Shown here: positions 47,824-58,470 of the stretch, in pieces
How the letters are laid out: every line of letters starts with the position of its first letter
Numbering within the stretch: position 1 is the stretch's first letter
Origin: Lonsdalea iberica
GTDB lineage: Bacteria > Pseudomonadota > Gammaproteobacteria > Enterobacterales > Enterobacteriaceae
DNA length: 64,000 nucleotides
Direction: 5' to 3'
Assembly (NCBI RefSeq): GCF_002111585.1
Contig: NZ_LUTP01000003.1
Location: 1 to 64,000 of the forward strand
Translations under genes and position numbers: made by a program
The notes under the pieces: model-generated
The model's database searches: none
Seen by the model: only the letters and a program-made list of their open reading frames with translations
Told to the model about the DNA's origin: nothing

Positions 47824-48990
47824 ATGTTGGAGTACCATTTTGACGCCACGCTGGCCGGTGCCATTGTCGCGCGCACGATGCAGATCATCGAATGCAACGT
47901 GAACGTGATGGATGCGACGGGGAGAATCATCGGCAGCGGCGACAAGGAGCGTATCGGCGAAATTCATGAGGGCGCGCTGCTGGCGCTCGCGCAGGAACGC
48001 ATCGTCATGATCGACGACGCGTCCATGCACATCTTGCAGGGCGTGAAGCCCGGCATCAATCTTCCCCTGCGGCTCGACGGCGTGATCGTCGGGGTGGTGG
48101 GGCTGACGGGTCAGCCGGAGGGACTGCGTCAGTATGGCGAACTGGTCTGCATGACAGCGGAAATGATGCTGGAGCAGGCGCGGCTCATGCAACTGCTGGC
48201 GCGCAACAGCCGTCAGCGCGAAGAGCTGGTGTTGAACCTGATCCGCAGCGAGACCCATTCCGAGACGGTCAGCGAATGGTCGAGACGGTTGGGGATAGAC
48301 TTGCAGAAGCCGCGCGTTGCGTTGGTGGTGGAGCTGGATAGCGGCCAGCTAGGCGTCAGTACGGCGATGACCGAGCTGCAACAGTTTCAGAATCTGCTGA
48401 CGGAGCCGGGCATGGCGCCGGATCGGGAAGAGGGGCTGATGGCGATCGTCTCATTGACCGAGATGGTCGTGCTGCAACCGCTGTCCGAGCATGGCCGTTG
48501 GGATCCGGAGGCGCATCTGCGGCGCATCCAACTGCTGTATCAGCGCCTGCATGACGAAAGCCCTCTGCGGGTGCGGCTGGCGTTGGGCAACTTTTTTCCC
48601 GGCGAAGGGGGCCTGCAACGTTCCTATCAGACGGCGAAAACCACGATGAAAGTGGGCAAGCAGCGCCAGCCCGATGCGCATTGCTACAGCTACCAGGATA
48701 TGGCGCTGCCGGTGCTGCTGGACAGCCTGCGCGGCGGCTGGCAGGCCAATGAGCTGATGCGGCCGCTAGGACGGCTGCGGGCGATGGACGGCAATGGGAT
48801 CTTTCGCAAAACGCTCTACAGCTGGTTCTGCTACAACTTGCAAAACACGGTCACGGCGAACGCGCTGTACATCCATAAAAATACGCTGGAATATCGCCTG
48901 CGCCGCATCTCGGACATCACCGGACTCAACCTCTCCCGCGTCGACGATCGCCTGTTGCTGTATATCGCGCTCCAACTGGAAGAGGGGTGA
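47824..48990 (+). CDS. cdaR: CdaR-type sugar diacid regulator
   Basis: A 388-residue activator (E. coli CdaR 385). It has an N-terminal diacid-binding domain (ARTMQIIECNVNVMDATGRI, GINLPLRLDG), a GGDEF-like middle region, and a C-terminal PucR-type helix-turn-helix (ALYIHKNTLEYRLRRISDIT). CdaR proteins respond to glucarate, galactarate or glycerate. The ATG at 47824 follows GGAG by about eight bases. It likely controls the preceding transporter-kinase pair. Confidence 0.93.
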   Translation: MLEYHFDATLAGAIVARTMQIIECNVNVMDATGRIIGSGDKERIGEIHEGALLALAQERIVMIDDASMHILQGVKPGINLPLRLDGVIVGVVGLTGQPEGLRQYGELVCMTAEMMLEQARLMQLLARNSRQREELVLNLIRSETHSETVSEWSRRLGIDLQKPRVALVVELDSGQLGVSTAMTELQQFQNLLTEPGMAPDREEGLMAIVSLTEMVVLQPLSEHGRWDPEAHLRRIQLLYQRLHDESPLRVRLALGNFFPGEGGLQRSYQTAKTTMKVGKQRQPDAHCYSYQDMALPVLLDSLRGGWQANELMRPLGRLRAMDGNGIFRKTLYSWFCYNLQNTVTANALYIHKNTLEYRLRRISDITGLNLSRVDDRLLLYIALQLEEG

Positions 48991-49003
48991 TCCGCCGCCT
49001 CGA

Positions 49004-50026
49004 TTATGGATGGGCGGCGGTGGCGTAAGGTCCGGGCCGCACCGAATCGCGAATTTTCAGCACGCCGGTAAACGGCGTCAGCGGGGTGGCATCCTCTCCT
49101 GAAATCAGACGCAGCGCCTGCTCAATGGCGGCGCCCATCATCTCTTCGATCGGCAGATACACCGTCGACAACGACGGACTCAGATAGGCGGCGTTAGGCT
49201 CGTCGTCGAAACCGAACAGGGACAGATCCTCCGGCAGCGTTTTACCCGCTTCGTTAAACGCCTTCATTGCGCCGATGCACATGTCGTCGTTGCTGGAGAA
49301 GAGCGCGCTGAACGCCGTCCCGCGCACCAGCAGCGTACGCGCGGCGAGATAGCCGCTCTCCACGCTGCTGTCGCCGTGGACGATCAGTTGGGGATCGATC
49401 GTCAGATTGTGGTGGCGCAGCGCCGCTTTATAGCCGGACAGACGTGCCTGTGACGTCGGCGTCGTCATCGGACCGGTGATGCAGGCGATCTCCCGGTGGC
49501 CTTGGGTAATCAGATAGTCGACAACCTGAAAAGCCGCGCTCTGCTGCTCGAAGACAACGCTGCGATCGCGCCGCTGCGGCAGGTCGCGGTTGATCACCAC
49601 TATCGGGACGCTGGACTCCGCCAGCAGCGTCATCAGCTCCTGTTCGGACATGTGGCGGGTGTAAAGGATGATGGCGTCGCAGCGGCGGTCGGCCAGCAGC
49701 TGAACCGACTGGCGTTCGTCCTCCGGCGTGTCGTGCCCGTCGGTGACGATCAGGTGTTTGCCGCTGCGCTCGGTCAGTTCGGCGGCCTGGCGCAGCAGGC
49801 GGCCAAAGTAGGGACCATCGAAATGAGACACGACGAGGCCGATGCTGTTCGAGCTGCGGTTGGCCAGCGAGCGCGCCAGAAAGTTGGGCCGGTAGCCTAA
49901 CTCGGTCATGGCCTTGAAAACGCTTTCTTTGGTACTGGCTTTGACCTGGCCGGTGCCGTTCAGGACGCGTGATACCGTCGCTTTTGAAACACCGGCGCGG
50001 CGGGCCACATCAAGCATGGTTTTCAT
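49004..50026 (-). CDS. LacI-family regulator (GalR/AscG type)
   Basis: A 340-residue repressor with an N-terminal helix-turn-helix and hinge helix (MLDVARRAGVSKATVSRVLN, then LARSLANRSSNSIGLV) and a periplasmic-binding-like sugar domain ending FGFDDEPNAAYL. By position, beside omrA/B and aas, it corresponds to galR of E. coli; the sequence resembles AscG and GalR. The effector sugar cannot be fixed. It converges with cdaR. Confidence 0.9.
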   Translation of the reverse strand: MKTMLDVARRAGVSKATVSRVLNGTGQVKASTKESVFKAMTELGYRPNFLARSLANRSSNSIGLVVSHFDGPYFGRLLRQAAELTERSGKHLIVTDGHDTPEDERQSVQLLADRRCDAIILYTRHMSEQELMTLLAESSVPIVVINRDLPQRRDRSVVFEQQSAAFQVVDYLITQGHREIACITGPMTTPTSQARLSGYKAALRHHNLTIDPQLIVHGDSSVESGYLAARTLLVRGTAFSALFSSNDDMCIGAMKAFNEAGKTLPEDLSLFGFDDEPNAAYLSPSLSTVYLPIEEMMGAAIEQALRLISGEDATPLTPFTGVLKIRDSVRPGPYATAAHP

Positions 50027-50263
50027 GGCGGTTTATCCGTCTTCAGTTGTTCAGTCTGAGTTCGCATACTATCACAAGGGCGAAAAAGCGCGCACAAGGG
50101 GGGATTTCGGGCCGTAAGCCCGAAAGTGTTTTTGCTTGAAAATAACCCTAGTCACAGGGTGTGATTACATGCTGGGTCAGAATTTTACACATGGTTGCAC
50201 TTCATGCAGTTATCTTGCGATTCGTCACTAGAGAATAAATGTCTGACTCTCTAGAGTGAAAGT

Positions 50264-50354
50264 CCCAGAGGTATTAATGGGTGATAAGTGGATGTGATGT
50301 TCACCATGAACCATATTTATTTCACCAACCTACGCAGATGCGTAGGTTTTTTTT
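50264..50354 (+). ncRNA. OmrA/OmrB-family small RNA
   Basis: The RNA begins CCCAGAGGTATTAATGGGTG, nearly identical to the conserved 5' targeting region of E. coli OmrA and OmrB (CCCAGAGGTATTGAT). It ends in ACCTACGCA-GA-TGCGTAGGT plus seven T residues (50328-50354), matching their terminator. The length is about 91 bases. It lies between the galR-position gene and aas, exactly where omrA and omrB lie in E. coli. These Hfq-dependent RNAs are activated by OmpR and repress outer-membrane proteins, curli and TonB receptors. Only one copy is visible here. Confidence 0.9.
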
Positions 50355-50642
50355 GCCGGTTGTTCCCCCGACGAACACGTTCTGTTCCTTTATCTGCGCG
50401 GCATTCCTGCCTGAACATACGGTGTTGCCCCGAAGCCGCTCACCCGGTTGTCGCGGATCGCTTTCTCCGCACGTTTCTCGGCCGCAACGTCGTGCGAGTT
50501 CTGGACGCCAGGACGCTTATTCTGGTGGCAACCGGTTGGCTATAGTATTTTGTGCTATTCAATTCGTTTAAAACCCCGCGAAGCACGGCGGCCGGACATG
50601 GCGTCCAGGCGTGGCAGCGAGGGTTTTACCTAGGGAGATGGG
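50355..50642. other. aas upstream region
   Basis: No gene is supported in these 288 bases between the small RNA terminator and aas. A TATAGT-like -10 element is near 50538, about 100 bases before aas. GGGAGATGGG precedes the start codon. Confidence 0.4.
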
Positions 50643-52805
50643 ATGATTTACAACGCACTACGCTGGCTGTTACGTCGCCTGTACCGTATCGAAATCACCG
50701 GGGACGAACGCGTCTTCCGGCAGTCAAAACTCCTGATTACGCCAAACCACGCGTCGTTTATAGACGGCGTGCTGCTGGCCTTGTTCCTGCCTCTGCAAGA
50801 AAAACCGATCTTTGCCGTTTACTCCTCCATCGCCGACCGTTGGTTCATGCAGTGGACGAAGCGATTTGTGGACTTTGTGGCGCTGGACCCGACGCAGCCG
50901 ATGGCCATCAAACATCTGATCCGCGTGGTTGAGCAGGGACGGCCGGTGGTGGTGTTCCCGGAAGGACGCATTACGATCACCGGCGCCTTGATGAAAATCT
51001 ACAGCGGCGCGGCGTTTGTGGCGGCGCGTTCAGGGGCGACCGTCGTCCCGGTCCGTCTGGAAGGGCCGGAGTTCACGTTTTTCGGCCGTCTGGGCGGCGT
51101 TGTACGTCGTCGTCTCTTCCCGCAGATTTCCATGCATTGGCTGCCGGCCGTGCAACTCCCCATGCCTACGGCCGATGGATCGCGTGAGCGCCGTGAACTG
51201 GCCGGCGAGCATCTGCATCGCATCATGATGGAAGCCCGCATGGCGGTGCGTCCCCGTCATACGCTGTACCAGGCCTTTTTAGCCGCCTGCGGCCGCTATG
51301 GCTACGGCGCCTCCAGCATTGAGGACGTCGCCATGCAGGAAGACAGCTACCACGGCCTGTTGAAAAAATCGCTGGGGGTGTCGCGGATCCTGCAACGCTT
51401 CACGGCGGATAAGGAACACGTCGGCCTGCTGCTGCCGAACGCGACCATCACCGCCGCCACCATTCTGGGCTGCTCCCTGAGCGGTCGTGTCCCGGCCATG
51501 CTCAATTACACGGCGGGCGTCAAAGGGCTGCAAAGCGCTATTTTGGCGGCCAGCCTCAAAACGATTGTGACGTCGCGCCAGTTCCTCGAAAAAGGCAAGC
51601 TGACGCATCTGCCGCAGGAGGTGAAGGACGCCAACTGGGTCTATCTGGAGGACCTGAAAGGGACGGTGACGATCGCCGACAAATTGTGGATCCTGTTCCA
51701 TCTGCTGTTCCCCGCACAGGCGATGGTGCCGCAGCAGCCTGACGATGCCGCAATGATCCTGTTTACTTCCGGATCGGAAGGCCACCCTAAAGGCGTGGTG
51801 CATTCCCACAATAGCCTGTTGGCGAACGTTGAGCAGATCCGCTCCGTCTCCGATTTCACGCCGCAGGACCGCTTTATGTCCGCGTTGCCGCTGTTTCACG
51901 CCTTTGGGCTGACGGTCGGGTTGCTGACGCCGCTGATGACTGGCGCGAAACTATTTCTCTACCCGAGTCCGTTGCACTACCGCATTGTGCCGGAGCTGGT
52001 CTACGACAGGAATTGCACCGTACTGTTTGGCACCTCGACCTTCCTGGGCAACTACGCGCGCTACGCGCACCCTTACGACTTCACCCGGTTGCGTTACGTC
52101 GTCGCCGGGGCGGAAAAACTTTCGGATACCACGCGCGATCTGTGGCAGGAACGCTTCGGCATCCGCATTCTGGAAGGTTATGGCGTCACCGAGTGCGCGC
52201 CCGTCGTGGCGATTAATGTGCCGATGGCGGCCAAGCCGCACACCGTCGGGCAGTTACTGCCGGAGATGGAAGGACGCCTGATCCCGGTGCCGGGCATTAC
52301 CGCGGGCGCGCGTCTCCAACTGCGCGGACCGAACGTGATGAAAGGGTATCTGCGGGTAGAGCGGCCCGGCGTTCTGGAAACGCCTGCCGCCGAAAACGCG
52401 CAGGGCGAGCGGGAAGAGGGTTGGTATGACACCGGCGATATCGTCACGTTGGATGAACAGGGTTTCTGCGCCATCGTCGGGCGGGTGAAACGCTTTGCCA
52501 AGCTGGCGGGCGAGATGGTCTCGCTGGAGAGCGTGGAGCAACTGGCGTTACAGGCCTCCCCCCATGCGCAACATGCGGCCAGCGCCCGTACCGACAGCAG
52601 TAAAGGGGAAGCGCTGGTGCTGTTTACCACCGACGCCGACCTGACCCGCGACCAGCTACAGGCGCAGGCGCGTCAGCATGGCGTACCTGAGCTGGCGGTG
52701 CCGCGCGATATTCGTTATGTGAAGGCGCTGCCGATGCTGGGCAGCGGCAAGCCGGACTTCGTCACGCTGCGTGAAATGGCGGAAAATCAGGAGCTCACCG
52801 CATGA
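50643..52805 (+). CDS. aas: Bifunctional acyl-ACP synthetase / 2-acyl-GPE acyltransferase
   Basis: Re-acylates lysophosphatidylethanolamine at the inner membrane. The N-terminal PlsC-like acyltransferase has the H36-x4-D41 motif (NHASFID) and [10 protein letters not shown]. The C-terminal AMP-binding synthetase has [16 protein letters not shown] and YDTGDIV. The 720 residues compare with 719 in E. coli. The stop overlaps the lplT start by four bases, coupling the synthetase to the lysophospholipid flippase. Confidence 0.96.
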   Translation: MIYNALRWLLRRLYRIEITGDERVFRQSKLLITPNHASFIDGVLLALFLPLQEKPIFAVYSSIADRWFMQWTKRFVDFVALDPTQPMAIKHLIRVVEQGRPVVVFPEGRITITGALMKIYSGAAFVAARSGATVVPVRLEGPEFTFFGRLGGVVRRRLFPQISMHWLPAVQLPMPTADGSRERRELAGEHLHRIMMEARMAVRPRHTLYQAFLAACGRYGYGASSIEDVAMQEDSYHGLLKKSLGVSRILQRFTADKEHVGLLLPNATITAATILGCSLSGRVPAMLNYTAGVKGLQSAILAASLKTIVTSRQFLEKGKLTHLPQEVKDANWVYLEDLKGTVTIADKLWILFHLLFPAQAMVPQQPDDAAMILFTSGSEGHPKGVVHSHNSLLANVEQIRSVSDFTPQDRFMSALPLFHAFGLTVGLLTPLMTGAKLFLYPSPLHYRIVPELVYDRNCTVLFGTSTFLGNYARYAHPYDFTRLRYVVAGAEKLSDTTRDLWQERFGIRILEGYGVTECAPVVAINVPMAAKPHTVGQLLPEMEGRLIPVPGITAGARLQLRGPNVMKGYLRVERPGVLETPAAENAQGEREEGWYDTGDIVTLDEQGFCAIVGRVKRFAKLAGEMVSLESVEQLALQASPHAQHAASARTDSSKGEALVLFTTDADLTRDQLQAQARQHGVPELAVPRDIRYVKALPMLGSGKPDFVTLREMAENQELTA

Positions 52806-53998
52806 ATCCCGTCTCAACGCCAGCAACGCCGCTGCTTTCACGCGGCATGATCGCCGTAATGGCGGCGCAGTTCTTTTCCGCTTTCGGCGACAATGCGCTG
52901 CTGTTCGCGACATTGGCGCTAGTGAAATCGCTGCTGTATCCCGACTGGAGCCAGCCGTTTTTACAAATGGGCTTCGTTGCCGCCTATATCCTACTGGCGC
53001 CGTTTGTCGGCCAGTTTGCGGACAGCTTCTCCAAAGGCCGCGTCATGATGCTGGCGAATGCCCTGAAGCTGGCGGGCGCGTTGCTGATTTGCGTGGGCGG
53101 TAACCCTTTCCTGGGCTATACGCTGGTCGGCGTTGGCGCGGCGGCGTATTCGCCCGCCAAATACGGCATTCTGGGCGAGATTAGCCACGGCGACCAGTTG
53201 GTGAAGGCCAACGGCCTGATGGAAGCCTCCACTATCGCCGCTATTCTACTTGGTTCGGTCGCGGGCGGCCTGTTGGCGGACTGGCATTTGGGCGCCGCGC
53301 TCGGCATCTGTGCGCTGGCCTACGGCATCGCGCTGGCGGCCAACCTGCTGATCCCGCGTCTGAATGCGGCGAAAAGCGGCTGTTCGTGGCATCCCCGGCA
53401 GATGGTCGGGGCTTTCGTCCATGCCTGCCGGGTGCTGTGGGGCAACGGTGAAACGCGGTTGTCTCTGCTGGGCACCAGCCTGTTCTGGGGCGCGGGCGTG
53501 ACGCTGCGTTTTCTGTTGGTGCTTTGGGTGCCGCTGGCGCTGGGCATCAGCGACAACTCGACGCCCACGCTGCTAAACGCGATGGTCGCCGTGGGGATCG
53601 TCTTCGGCGCGGCGGCGGCGGGGCGTCTGGTGACGTTGAAAACCGTGCGCCGCTGTCTGCCCGCAGGTGTGATGATCGGCGTGATGGTGGTGTTCTTCAC
53701 GTTGCAGCACACGCTGTTCGGCGCCTATACCTGCTTATTGGTCTTGGGGGCGCTGGGCGGTTTCTTTATTGTGCCGCTCAATGCATTGCTGCAGGAGATC
53801 GGCAAGGCCAGCGTCGGCGCGGGCAACGCCGTCGCGGTGCAAAACCTGATGGAAAACGGCGCGATGCTGCTGATGCTGGCGCTGTATTCGCTGGCGGTGA
53901 AGCTGGGCGTGCCGGTCATGGGCATTGGGATTGGCTTCGGCGCGCTGTTCGCGCTGGCGATAGCGGTGCTGTGGGCATGGGGACGAGTTAAGCGCTGA
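52802..53998 (+). CDS. lplT: Lysophospholipid transporter
   Basis: A 398-residue major-facilitator membrane protein (E. coli LplT 397) that flips lysophospholipids inward for Aas. It has about 12 helices and starts with the overlap ATGA at the end of aas. Conserved regions are [20 protein letters not shown] and [15 protein letters not shown]. Confidence 0.95.
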   Translation: MNPVSTPATPLLSRGMIAVMAAQFFSAFGDNALLFATLALVKSLLYPDWSQPFLQMGFVAAYILLAPFVGQFADSFSKGRVMMLANALKLAGALLICVGGNPFLGYTLVGVGAAAYSPAKYGILGEISHGDQLVKANGLMEASTIAAILLGSVAGGLLADWHLGAALGICALAYGIALAANLLIPRLNAAKSGCSWHPRQMVGAFVHACRVLWGNGETRLSLLGTSLFWGAGVTLRFLLVLWVPLALGISDNSTPTLLNAMVAVGIVFGAAAAGRLVTLKTVRRCLPAGVMIGVMVVFFTLQHTLFGAYTCLLVLGALGGFFIVPLNALLQEIGKASVGAGNAVAVQNLMENGAMLLMLALYSLAVKLGVPVMGIGIGFGALFALAIAVLWAWGRVKR

Positions 53999-54023
53999 TG
54001 ACGAGCGAGGGGAGCGTGGCGAC

Positions 54024-54500
54024 GTGACGACGGCGGTGGAGTGGCATGACTGGGGTGTTGACGATCTGACGGTGAAAAGCGTGTATCAGCTTCTGCGGCT
54101 GCGCAATCAGGTCTTTATCGTTGAGCAATCTTGTCCGTATCTGGACATCGACGGGCAGGATCTGACGCCGGGCCATCGCCATATCGTCGCCTACCGACAC
54201 GGGCAATTAATGGCCTATGCGCGTCTGTTGGCGCCGACGCCTGCGCGCGACGCGGTCGCCATCGGCCGCGTGATCGTCTCCGCCGAGGCGCGTGGACAGA
54301 AACTGGGGCATCAACTGATGGCGCAGGCTCTGTCGGCCTGTGCTCGTCACTGGCCGCAGCGTCCGTGCTATTTGTCGGCGCAGGCGCATCTGCAAGACTT
54401 CTATCGTCAGCTGGGTTTCGTCGCCGTCGGCGAGCCTTACGACGAAGACGGCATACCGCATATCGACATGTCCCTTCCCGGCAGACCCTCCGCAGATTGA
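54024..54500 (+). CDS. elaA: ElaA, GNAT-family acetyltransferase
   Basis: A 158-residue GCN5-type N-acetyltransferase of unknown substrate. It has FIVEQSCPYLDIDGQDL and the acetyl-CoA loop VIVSAEARGQKLGHQLM typical of ElaA (E. coli 153 residues). The start is GTG at 54024, eight bases after AGGGGAG and 25 bases beyond lplT. Confidence 0.9.
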   Translation: MTTAVEWHDWGVDDLTVKSVYQLLRLRNQVFIVEQSCPYLDIDGQDLTPGHRHIVAYRHGQLMAYARLLAPTPARDAVAIGRVIVSAEARGQKLGHQLMAQALSACARHWPQRPCYLSAQAHLQDFYRQLGFVAVGEPYDEDGIPHIDMSLPGRPSAD

Positions 54501-54511
54501 GTCTTATCCCG

Positions 54512-54550
54512 TTCAGCGCGTGCGTCGCTGAATGGCGCGCGCGCTTTTTT
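54512..54550 (+). terminator. Possible terminator after elaA
   Basis: TTCAGCG and CGCTGAA (54512-54532) form a short stem; a GC-rich stretch and TTTTTT follow. The gap between stem and T-run weakens the call. Confidence 0.4.
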
Positions 54551-54645
54551 CCCCTTATTTTCTAAAGCGGTGGTCTCGCATCGACCCGCTTTAATTACGC
54601 GGCTGGCGGGGGGATATGAACGTCGTCGCGTGGGATAAACCGACA

Positions 54646-54681
54646 GAAAAACGCCCCAGACGTGAAATAACGCTTGGGGCG
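54646..54681 (-). terminator. Intrinsic terminator of ecnA
   Basis: On the minus strand CGCCCCA pairs with TGGGGCG (54675-54681 and 54652-54658), followed by TTTTT. It is 28 bases after the ecnA stop. Confidence 0.8.
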
Positions 54682-54708
54682 GAGTGTGATGCTCAGCGCT
54701 TTAGGGGG

Positions 54709-54837
54709 TTAGCTGGCGGTACGGGAGATAGAGCTGCCGAGCTTTTGCACGTCCTGACCAAATCCGCGCGTGGTGTTACAACCGCTCAGCAGGGTGGTTA
54801 TCAACAGTACAGCCGTCAGTAATGTGATGTTTTTCAT
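54709..54837 (-). CDS. ecnA: Entericidin A-like lipoprotein
   Basis: A 42-residue lipoprotein precursor with a signal sequence ending in the lipobox LLSGC, then NTTRGFGQDVQKLGSSISRT. This matches E. coli EcnA (GFGEDIKHLGNSISRAAS), the antidote partner of the bacteriolytic entericidin B. No second entericidin frame is visible in the flanking few hundred bases. It has its own terminator. Confidence 0.88.
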   Translation of the reverse strand: MKNITLLTAVLLITTLLSGCNTTRGFGQDVQKLGSSISRTAS

Positions 54838-54970
54838 CGTGGTTTACCTGCTACCTCAGTGTCAGTCCTGACTTCACTTTGTCATATTCCCGCCTGCCAG
54901 ATCAATGCGCTTCATCGCGGCGCCAGCGGATTTGATTCAGGCCCGTATCGCATGACGACGCGCGGCGAAA

Positions 54971-56107
54971 TCAGTCGGCGAGAAAGCCTTCCAGCAGCGT
55001 ATTCAGGAACAGTTTGCCGTGCTCGGTGATCTGCCAGTGGCGGTCGGTCTCCGTCAGAAAACCTTGCGCCAGCGCTGCGTCGATCTGCGGGCGGATCGCC
55101 TGCTCCGTCAGTCCAGTATAGTCCGTGAAATCAGCGCGCGGGGCGGGTTCGAGCAGACGAAAACGGTTCATAAAGAACTCGAACGGACGGTCTTGAAGCG
55201 CGACCTCCGTGGTGGTATGGCGATATTCGCCCCGCATGTAGCCACGCGGATGACGCATTTTGGCGGTGCGCACAATCCGTCCGTCGGCGAACGTCAGCTT
55301 GCCGTGTGCGCCGCAGCCAATGCCCAGATAGTCGCCGAAGCGCCAGTAGTTCAGATTATGTTGGCACTGGTAGCCCGGCTGGGCGTAGGCCGAGGTTTCA
55401 TACTGTTGATAGCCTGCGGCGCTCAGCAGGTCGTGGCCGGCGCTGAAAATGTCCCAAAGCGCATCGTCGTCCGGCAGCGTCGGCGGCCGTGAGCCGAACA
55501 GCGTATTGGGTTCGATGGTGAGCTGATACCACGACAGATGCGGCGGGTTCAGCGCGATAGCCTGACGCAAATCGTCCAGCGCTTCTTCCAGAGACTGCTG
55601 CGGCAAGCCGTGCATCAGGTCGAGGTTGAAGCTGCGCAGGCCTAACCGTTCGGCCAGCCGCGCGGCGCGTTTCGCCTCTTCCGGCCCGTGAATGCGGCCC
55701 AGCCGCTTGAGTTTGTCCGGGCTAAAGCTTTGCACGCCGATGGAAATGCGGTTGATGCCCGCCTGTTGGTAGCCGCTAAAGCGATCAGCTTCGACGGTGC
55801 CGGGATTGGCCTCCATTGTGACTTCGGCCTCCGGCGATAGATCCAGTCTGGCGCGGACGCCGTCCATCAGCTGTTGCATCGCTTCGGCGCTCAGCAGGCT
55901 CGGTGTGCCGCCGCCGATGAAGATCGAGTGCAGCGGACGCCCCTGGGCCATCGCCAGATCCGCATCCAGATCGGCCAGCAGGTGATCCACATATTCCCCG
56001 TGCGGCACTTCGCCTTTGAGCGCGTGCGAGTTGAAGTCGCAGTACGGGCATTTCTGCACGCACCAGGGAATATGGATGTAGAGACTAAGCGGAGGTAGCT
56101 TAAGCAT
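54971..56107 (-). CDS. hemW: HemW, radical SAM heme chaperone
   Basis: A 378-residue radical SAM protein related to HemN but lacking coproporphyrinogen oxidase activity; it binds heme. The cluster cysteines C16, C20 and C23 lie in CVQKCPYC, with GGGTPS and EANPGT following. The start at 56107 ([15 protein letters not shown]) matches E. coli and overlaps the rdgB end by eight bases. A start at 56119 is possible. Confidence 0.95.
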   Translation of the reverse strand: MLKLPPLSLYIHIPWCVQKCPYCDFNSHALKGEVPHGEYVDHLLADLDADLAMAQGRPLHSIFIGGGTPSLLSAEAMQQLMDGVRARLDLSPEAEVTMEANPGTVEADRFSGYQQAGINRISIGVQSFSPDKLKRLGRIHGPEEAKRAARLAERLGLRSFNLDLMHGLPQQSLEEALDDLRQAIALNPPHLSWYQLTIEPNTLFGSRPPTLPDDDALWDIFSAGHDLLSAAGYQQYETSAYAQPGYQCQHNLNYWRFGDYLGIGCGAHGKLTFADGRIVRTAKMRHPRGYMRGEYRHTTTEVALQDRPFEFFMNRFRLLEPAPRADFTDYTGLTEQAIRPQIDAALAQGFLTETDRHWQITEHGKLFLNTLLEGFLAD

Positions 56108-56693
56108 TGCGCAGGGCATCCAGCAGTTGGCGAAGGGCTTTACCGCGGTGCGATCGGCTCAGCTTTTCGCTGCGGGTCAGCTCTGCGGCGCTGACGCCGG
56201 CGTCCGGCACGATGAAAATCGGGTCATAGCCAAAACCGCCGCTACCCGCCGGTTCACGGGCGATAGTGCCCTGCCAGCTGCCGTGACACACCAGCGGCGT
56301 CGGGTCGTCCGCATGCATCAGAAAGACCAGCACGCAGTGAAAACGGGCGGTGCGCTGGTCATCCGGCACATCTTGCATGGCATCCAGCAGCTTGTTCAGA
56401 TTTTGCTGGTCGTCGGCGTCTTCGCCCGCGTAGCGCGCGGAGTAGATCCCCGGCGCGCCGGCCAGCGCATCCACGGCCAGACCTGAGTCGTCGGCGATGG
56501 CGGGCAGTCCCGTGATGCGCGCGGCATGACGGGCCTTAAGGATGGCGTTCTCGATGAACGTCAGGCCGGTCTCTTCGGCGGCGTCCACGCCCAGATCGGT
56601 CTGCGCCACGATATCCAGCCCGAAGTCCGCCAGCAGATCGGCGAGTTCACGCACTTTACCGGCGTTGCCGGTGGCTAATACGACTTTTTGCAT
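56100..56693 (-). CDS. rdgB: dITP/XTP pyrophosphatase
   Basis: A 197-residue house-cleaning enzyme that removes dITP, dXTP and related nucleotides. [20 protein letters not shown] starts at 56693; the longer frame to 56930 is a spurious extension over yggU. Motifs are [20 protein letters not shown] and GGFGYDPIF. It overlaps hemW. Confidence 0.96.
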   Translation of the reverse strand: MQKVVLATGNAGKVRELADLLADFGLDIVAQTDLGVDAAEETGLTFIENAILKARHAARITGLPAIADDSGLAVDALAGAPGIYSARYAGEDADDQQNLNKLLDAMQDVPDDQRTARFHCVLVFLMHADDPTPLVCHGSWQGTIAREPAGSGGFGYDPIFIVPDAGVSAAELTRSEKLSRSHRGKALRQLLDALRNA

Positions 56694-56700
56694 TAATGAG

Positions 56701-57006
56701 TTAGTCCTGAGAAGGTGAAGCAATGAGTTCCGCGACGTTGGCGGGGATCGTCTGCGGATCGACGATTTTGATCTGTTTATGCCGACCCAGCTCGCCTTTT
56801 TCAATAATGACTTTGCTTTTGGCGACGCGAAACTGCTTGGAGAGAAATTTGACCAGATGCGCGTTGGCCTGACCGTCGACCGGCGGCGCGGTGATCGCCA
56901 CCTTAAGCTCTTCGCCGTGCAGGCCGACAATCTGGTCGCGGCTGGCTTTCGGCTGTATATACAGCCGAATCACCAGTTCGTCCCGATCGTAGCTGACTGC
57001 ACTCAC
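56701..57006 (-). CDS. yggU: YggU family protein (DUF167)
   Basis: A 101-residue cytoplasmic protein of unknown role (E. coli YggU 96). Conserved segments are [17 protein letters not shown] and [16 protein letters not shown]. The GTG at 57006 overlaps the yggT stop as GTGA and gives the E. coli-like start SAV; another GTG at 57018 is less likely. Confidence 0.93.
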   Translation of the reverse strand: MSAVSYDRDELVIRLYIQPKASRDQIVGLHGEELKVAITAPPVDGQANAHLVKFLSKQFRVAKSKVIIEKGELGRHKQIKIVDPQTIPANVAELIASPSQD

Positions 57007-57557
57007 AGCAGGAACCACAGCCCGGGGAACAGATCCATGCCGAGGTAGTTCAGCAGATACAGGATCAGGATGACGACCATCGCGGAGAAGTCGAGGCCGC
57101 CCATCGCAGGCAGTATGCGGCGGATTGGCGCCATCAGCGGCTCGGTCAACTGATACAGCAGGTAATCGACCGGGCTGCGGCCCTGGCTGATCCAGCTCAT
57201 CAACGAACGGATGATGACCATCCAGAACACCAGATAACCCGCGGATTTGACCAGCGACAGCAGTCCGACCAGCAGATTCATCGGGCTTAGCGACAGCGCG
57301 CCGACCTGTATGAGCAGCAGCAGCGGGTATTTCAGCGTGGTCAGCAGGAACGCCAGCAGCAGCGAGGCGCTATCGATAGGGCCGAGCGAGGGGATGATGC
57401 GGCGCAGCGGTCCGACGATCGGCTGGGTCAGCTTCACCACGAACTGCGATAGCGGGTTATAAAAATCGCTGCGCGACCACTGCATCCAGATGCGCAACAG
57501 CAGCACCATCACATACAGATCGATTAGCGTTTTGACTAAAAACGTCAGAGTAAGCAT
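57003..57557 (-). CDS. yggT: YggT family membrane protein
   Basis: A 184-residue inner-membrane protein with two repeats of the YGGT unit, each ending in a PxxxPIxxxxRxxxP-like segment ([15 protein letters not shown] and [15 protein letters not shown]). It lies between proC and yggU as in other enterobacteria. Confidence 0.94.
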   Translation of the reverse strand: MLTLTFLVKTLIDLYVMVLLLRIWMQWSRSDFYNPLSQFVVKLTQPIVGPLRRIIPSLGPIDSASLLLAFLLTTLKYPLLLLIQVGALSLSPMNLLVGLLSLVKSAGYLVFWMVIIRSLMSWISQGRSPVDYLLYQLTEPLMAPIRRILPAMGGLDFSAMVVILILYLLNYLGMDLFPGLWFLL

Positions 57558-57614
57558 AAATGCAACGGTTCCTTTCGGGTCAGAGGGAGATGTCGTGGAG
57601 GCATAAGGCCACGA

Positions 57615-58436
57615 TTAAAACAGCTTTTCCATTTCTTTGGCGCGAGCGACGGCGGCCTGCATGGCGTTAGACACGGTTTCAGTCAGGTGCTGTTCGTTGA
57701 AAACGCGCAGCGCTTCGGCCGTGGTGCCGCCCTTGGAGGTCACATTTTCGCGCAGGGTAGACAAATCTTTGTCCGGGCTGGCGGCGACCAGCGCGGCGGC
57801 GCCGGTGGCGGCCTGCTGAACCAGCTGGCGTGCCGTGTGAGCATCGAACCCCTGACGTTCGGCTTCCCGCTGCATGGCCTCCATAAACAGGAAGAAGTAG
57901 GCAGGCGCGCTGCCCGCCGCGGCGATGACGCCGTTGATCTGCGCTTCCTCATCGACCCAGCAGACTTCGCCGACGCTGCTCATCAGGGCGGCGGTGAAGT
58001 CACGGTCAGCCTTGCTCACGTTATCGGGCGCATACAGTCCGCTCATCCCCTGACAGACCAGAGACGGGGTGTTAGGCATGATCCGGACGATATTCAACGG
58101 CTTGCCCAGCAGCGCCTGAAAACGCGCGACGCCGACGCCCGCGGCGATGGACAGCACCAATTTGTCGCTGAAGTCGACGTTCGACGCCAGCGATGAGCAT
58201 ACCTCCGCCATCAACTGAGGTTTTACCGCCAGCACCACGACATCGGCGTGTTGTACGCAGTCGATGTTATCGCCGGAGCTGATAATGCCATACTCTCTGG
58301 CCAACGCATCGCGACGCGTCGCTGTCGGGGCGCTTACGGCAATGTGCGTGGCGGGATAGCCGCCGTCGATTAAGCCGGCAATAATGGCCTGCGCCATGTT
58401 ACCTGCGCCGATAAAGGCAATTTTACGGTGTTCCAT
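57615..58436 (-). CDS. proC: Pyrroline-5-carboxylate reductase
   Basis: The last enzyme of proline synthesis, 273 residues (E. coli 269). It has the N-terminal NAD(P) motif FIGAGNMAQAIIAGL and the C-terminal signature TVSKGGTTAEALRVF-like NVTSKGGTTAEALRV. It lies 34 bases after yggS. Confidence 0.96.
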   Translation of the reverse strand: MEHRKIAFIGAGNMAQAIIAGLIDGGYPATHIAVSAPTATRRDALAREYGIISSGDNIDCVQHADVVVLAVKPQLMAEVCSSLASNVDFSDKLVLSIAAGVGVARFQALLGKPLNIVRIMPNTPSLVCQGMSGLYAPDNVSKADRDFTAALMSSVGEVCWVDEEAQINGVIAAAGSAPAYFFLFMEAMQREAERQGFDAHTARQLVQQAATGAAALVAASPDKDLSTLRENVTSKGGTTAEALRVFNEQHLTETVSNAMQAAVARAKEMEKLF

Positions 58437-58470
58437 CGGATTCTCGCTGTAGTCGGGTGTCTGTTAAGCG

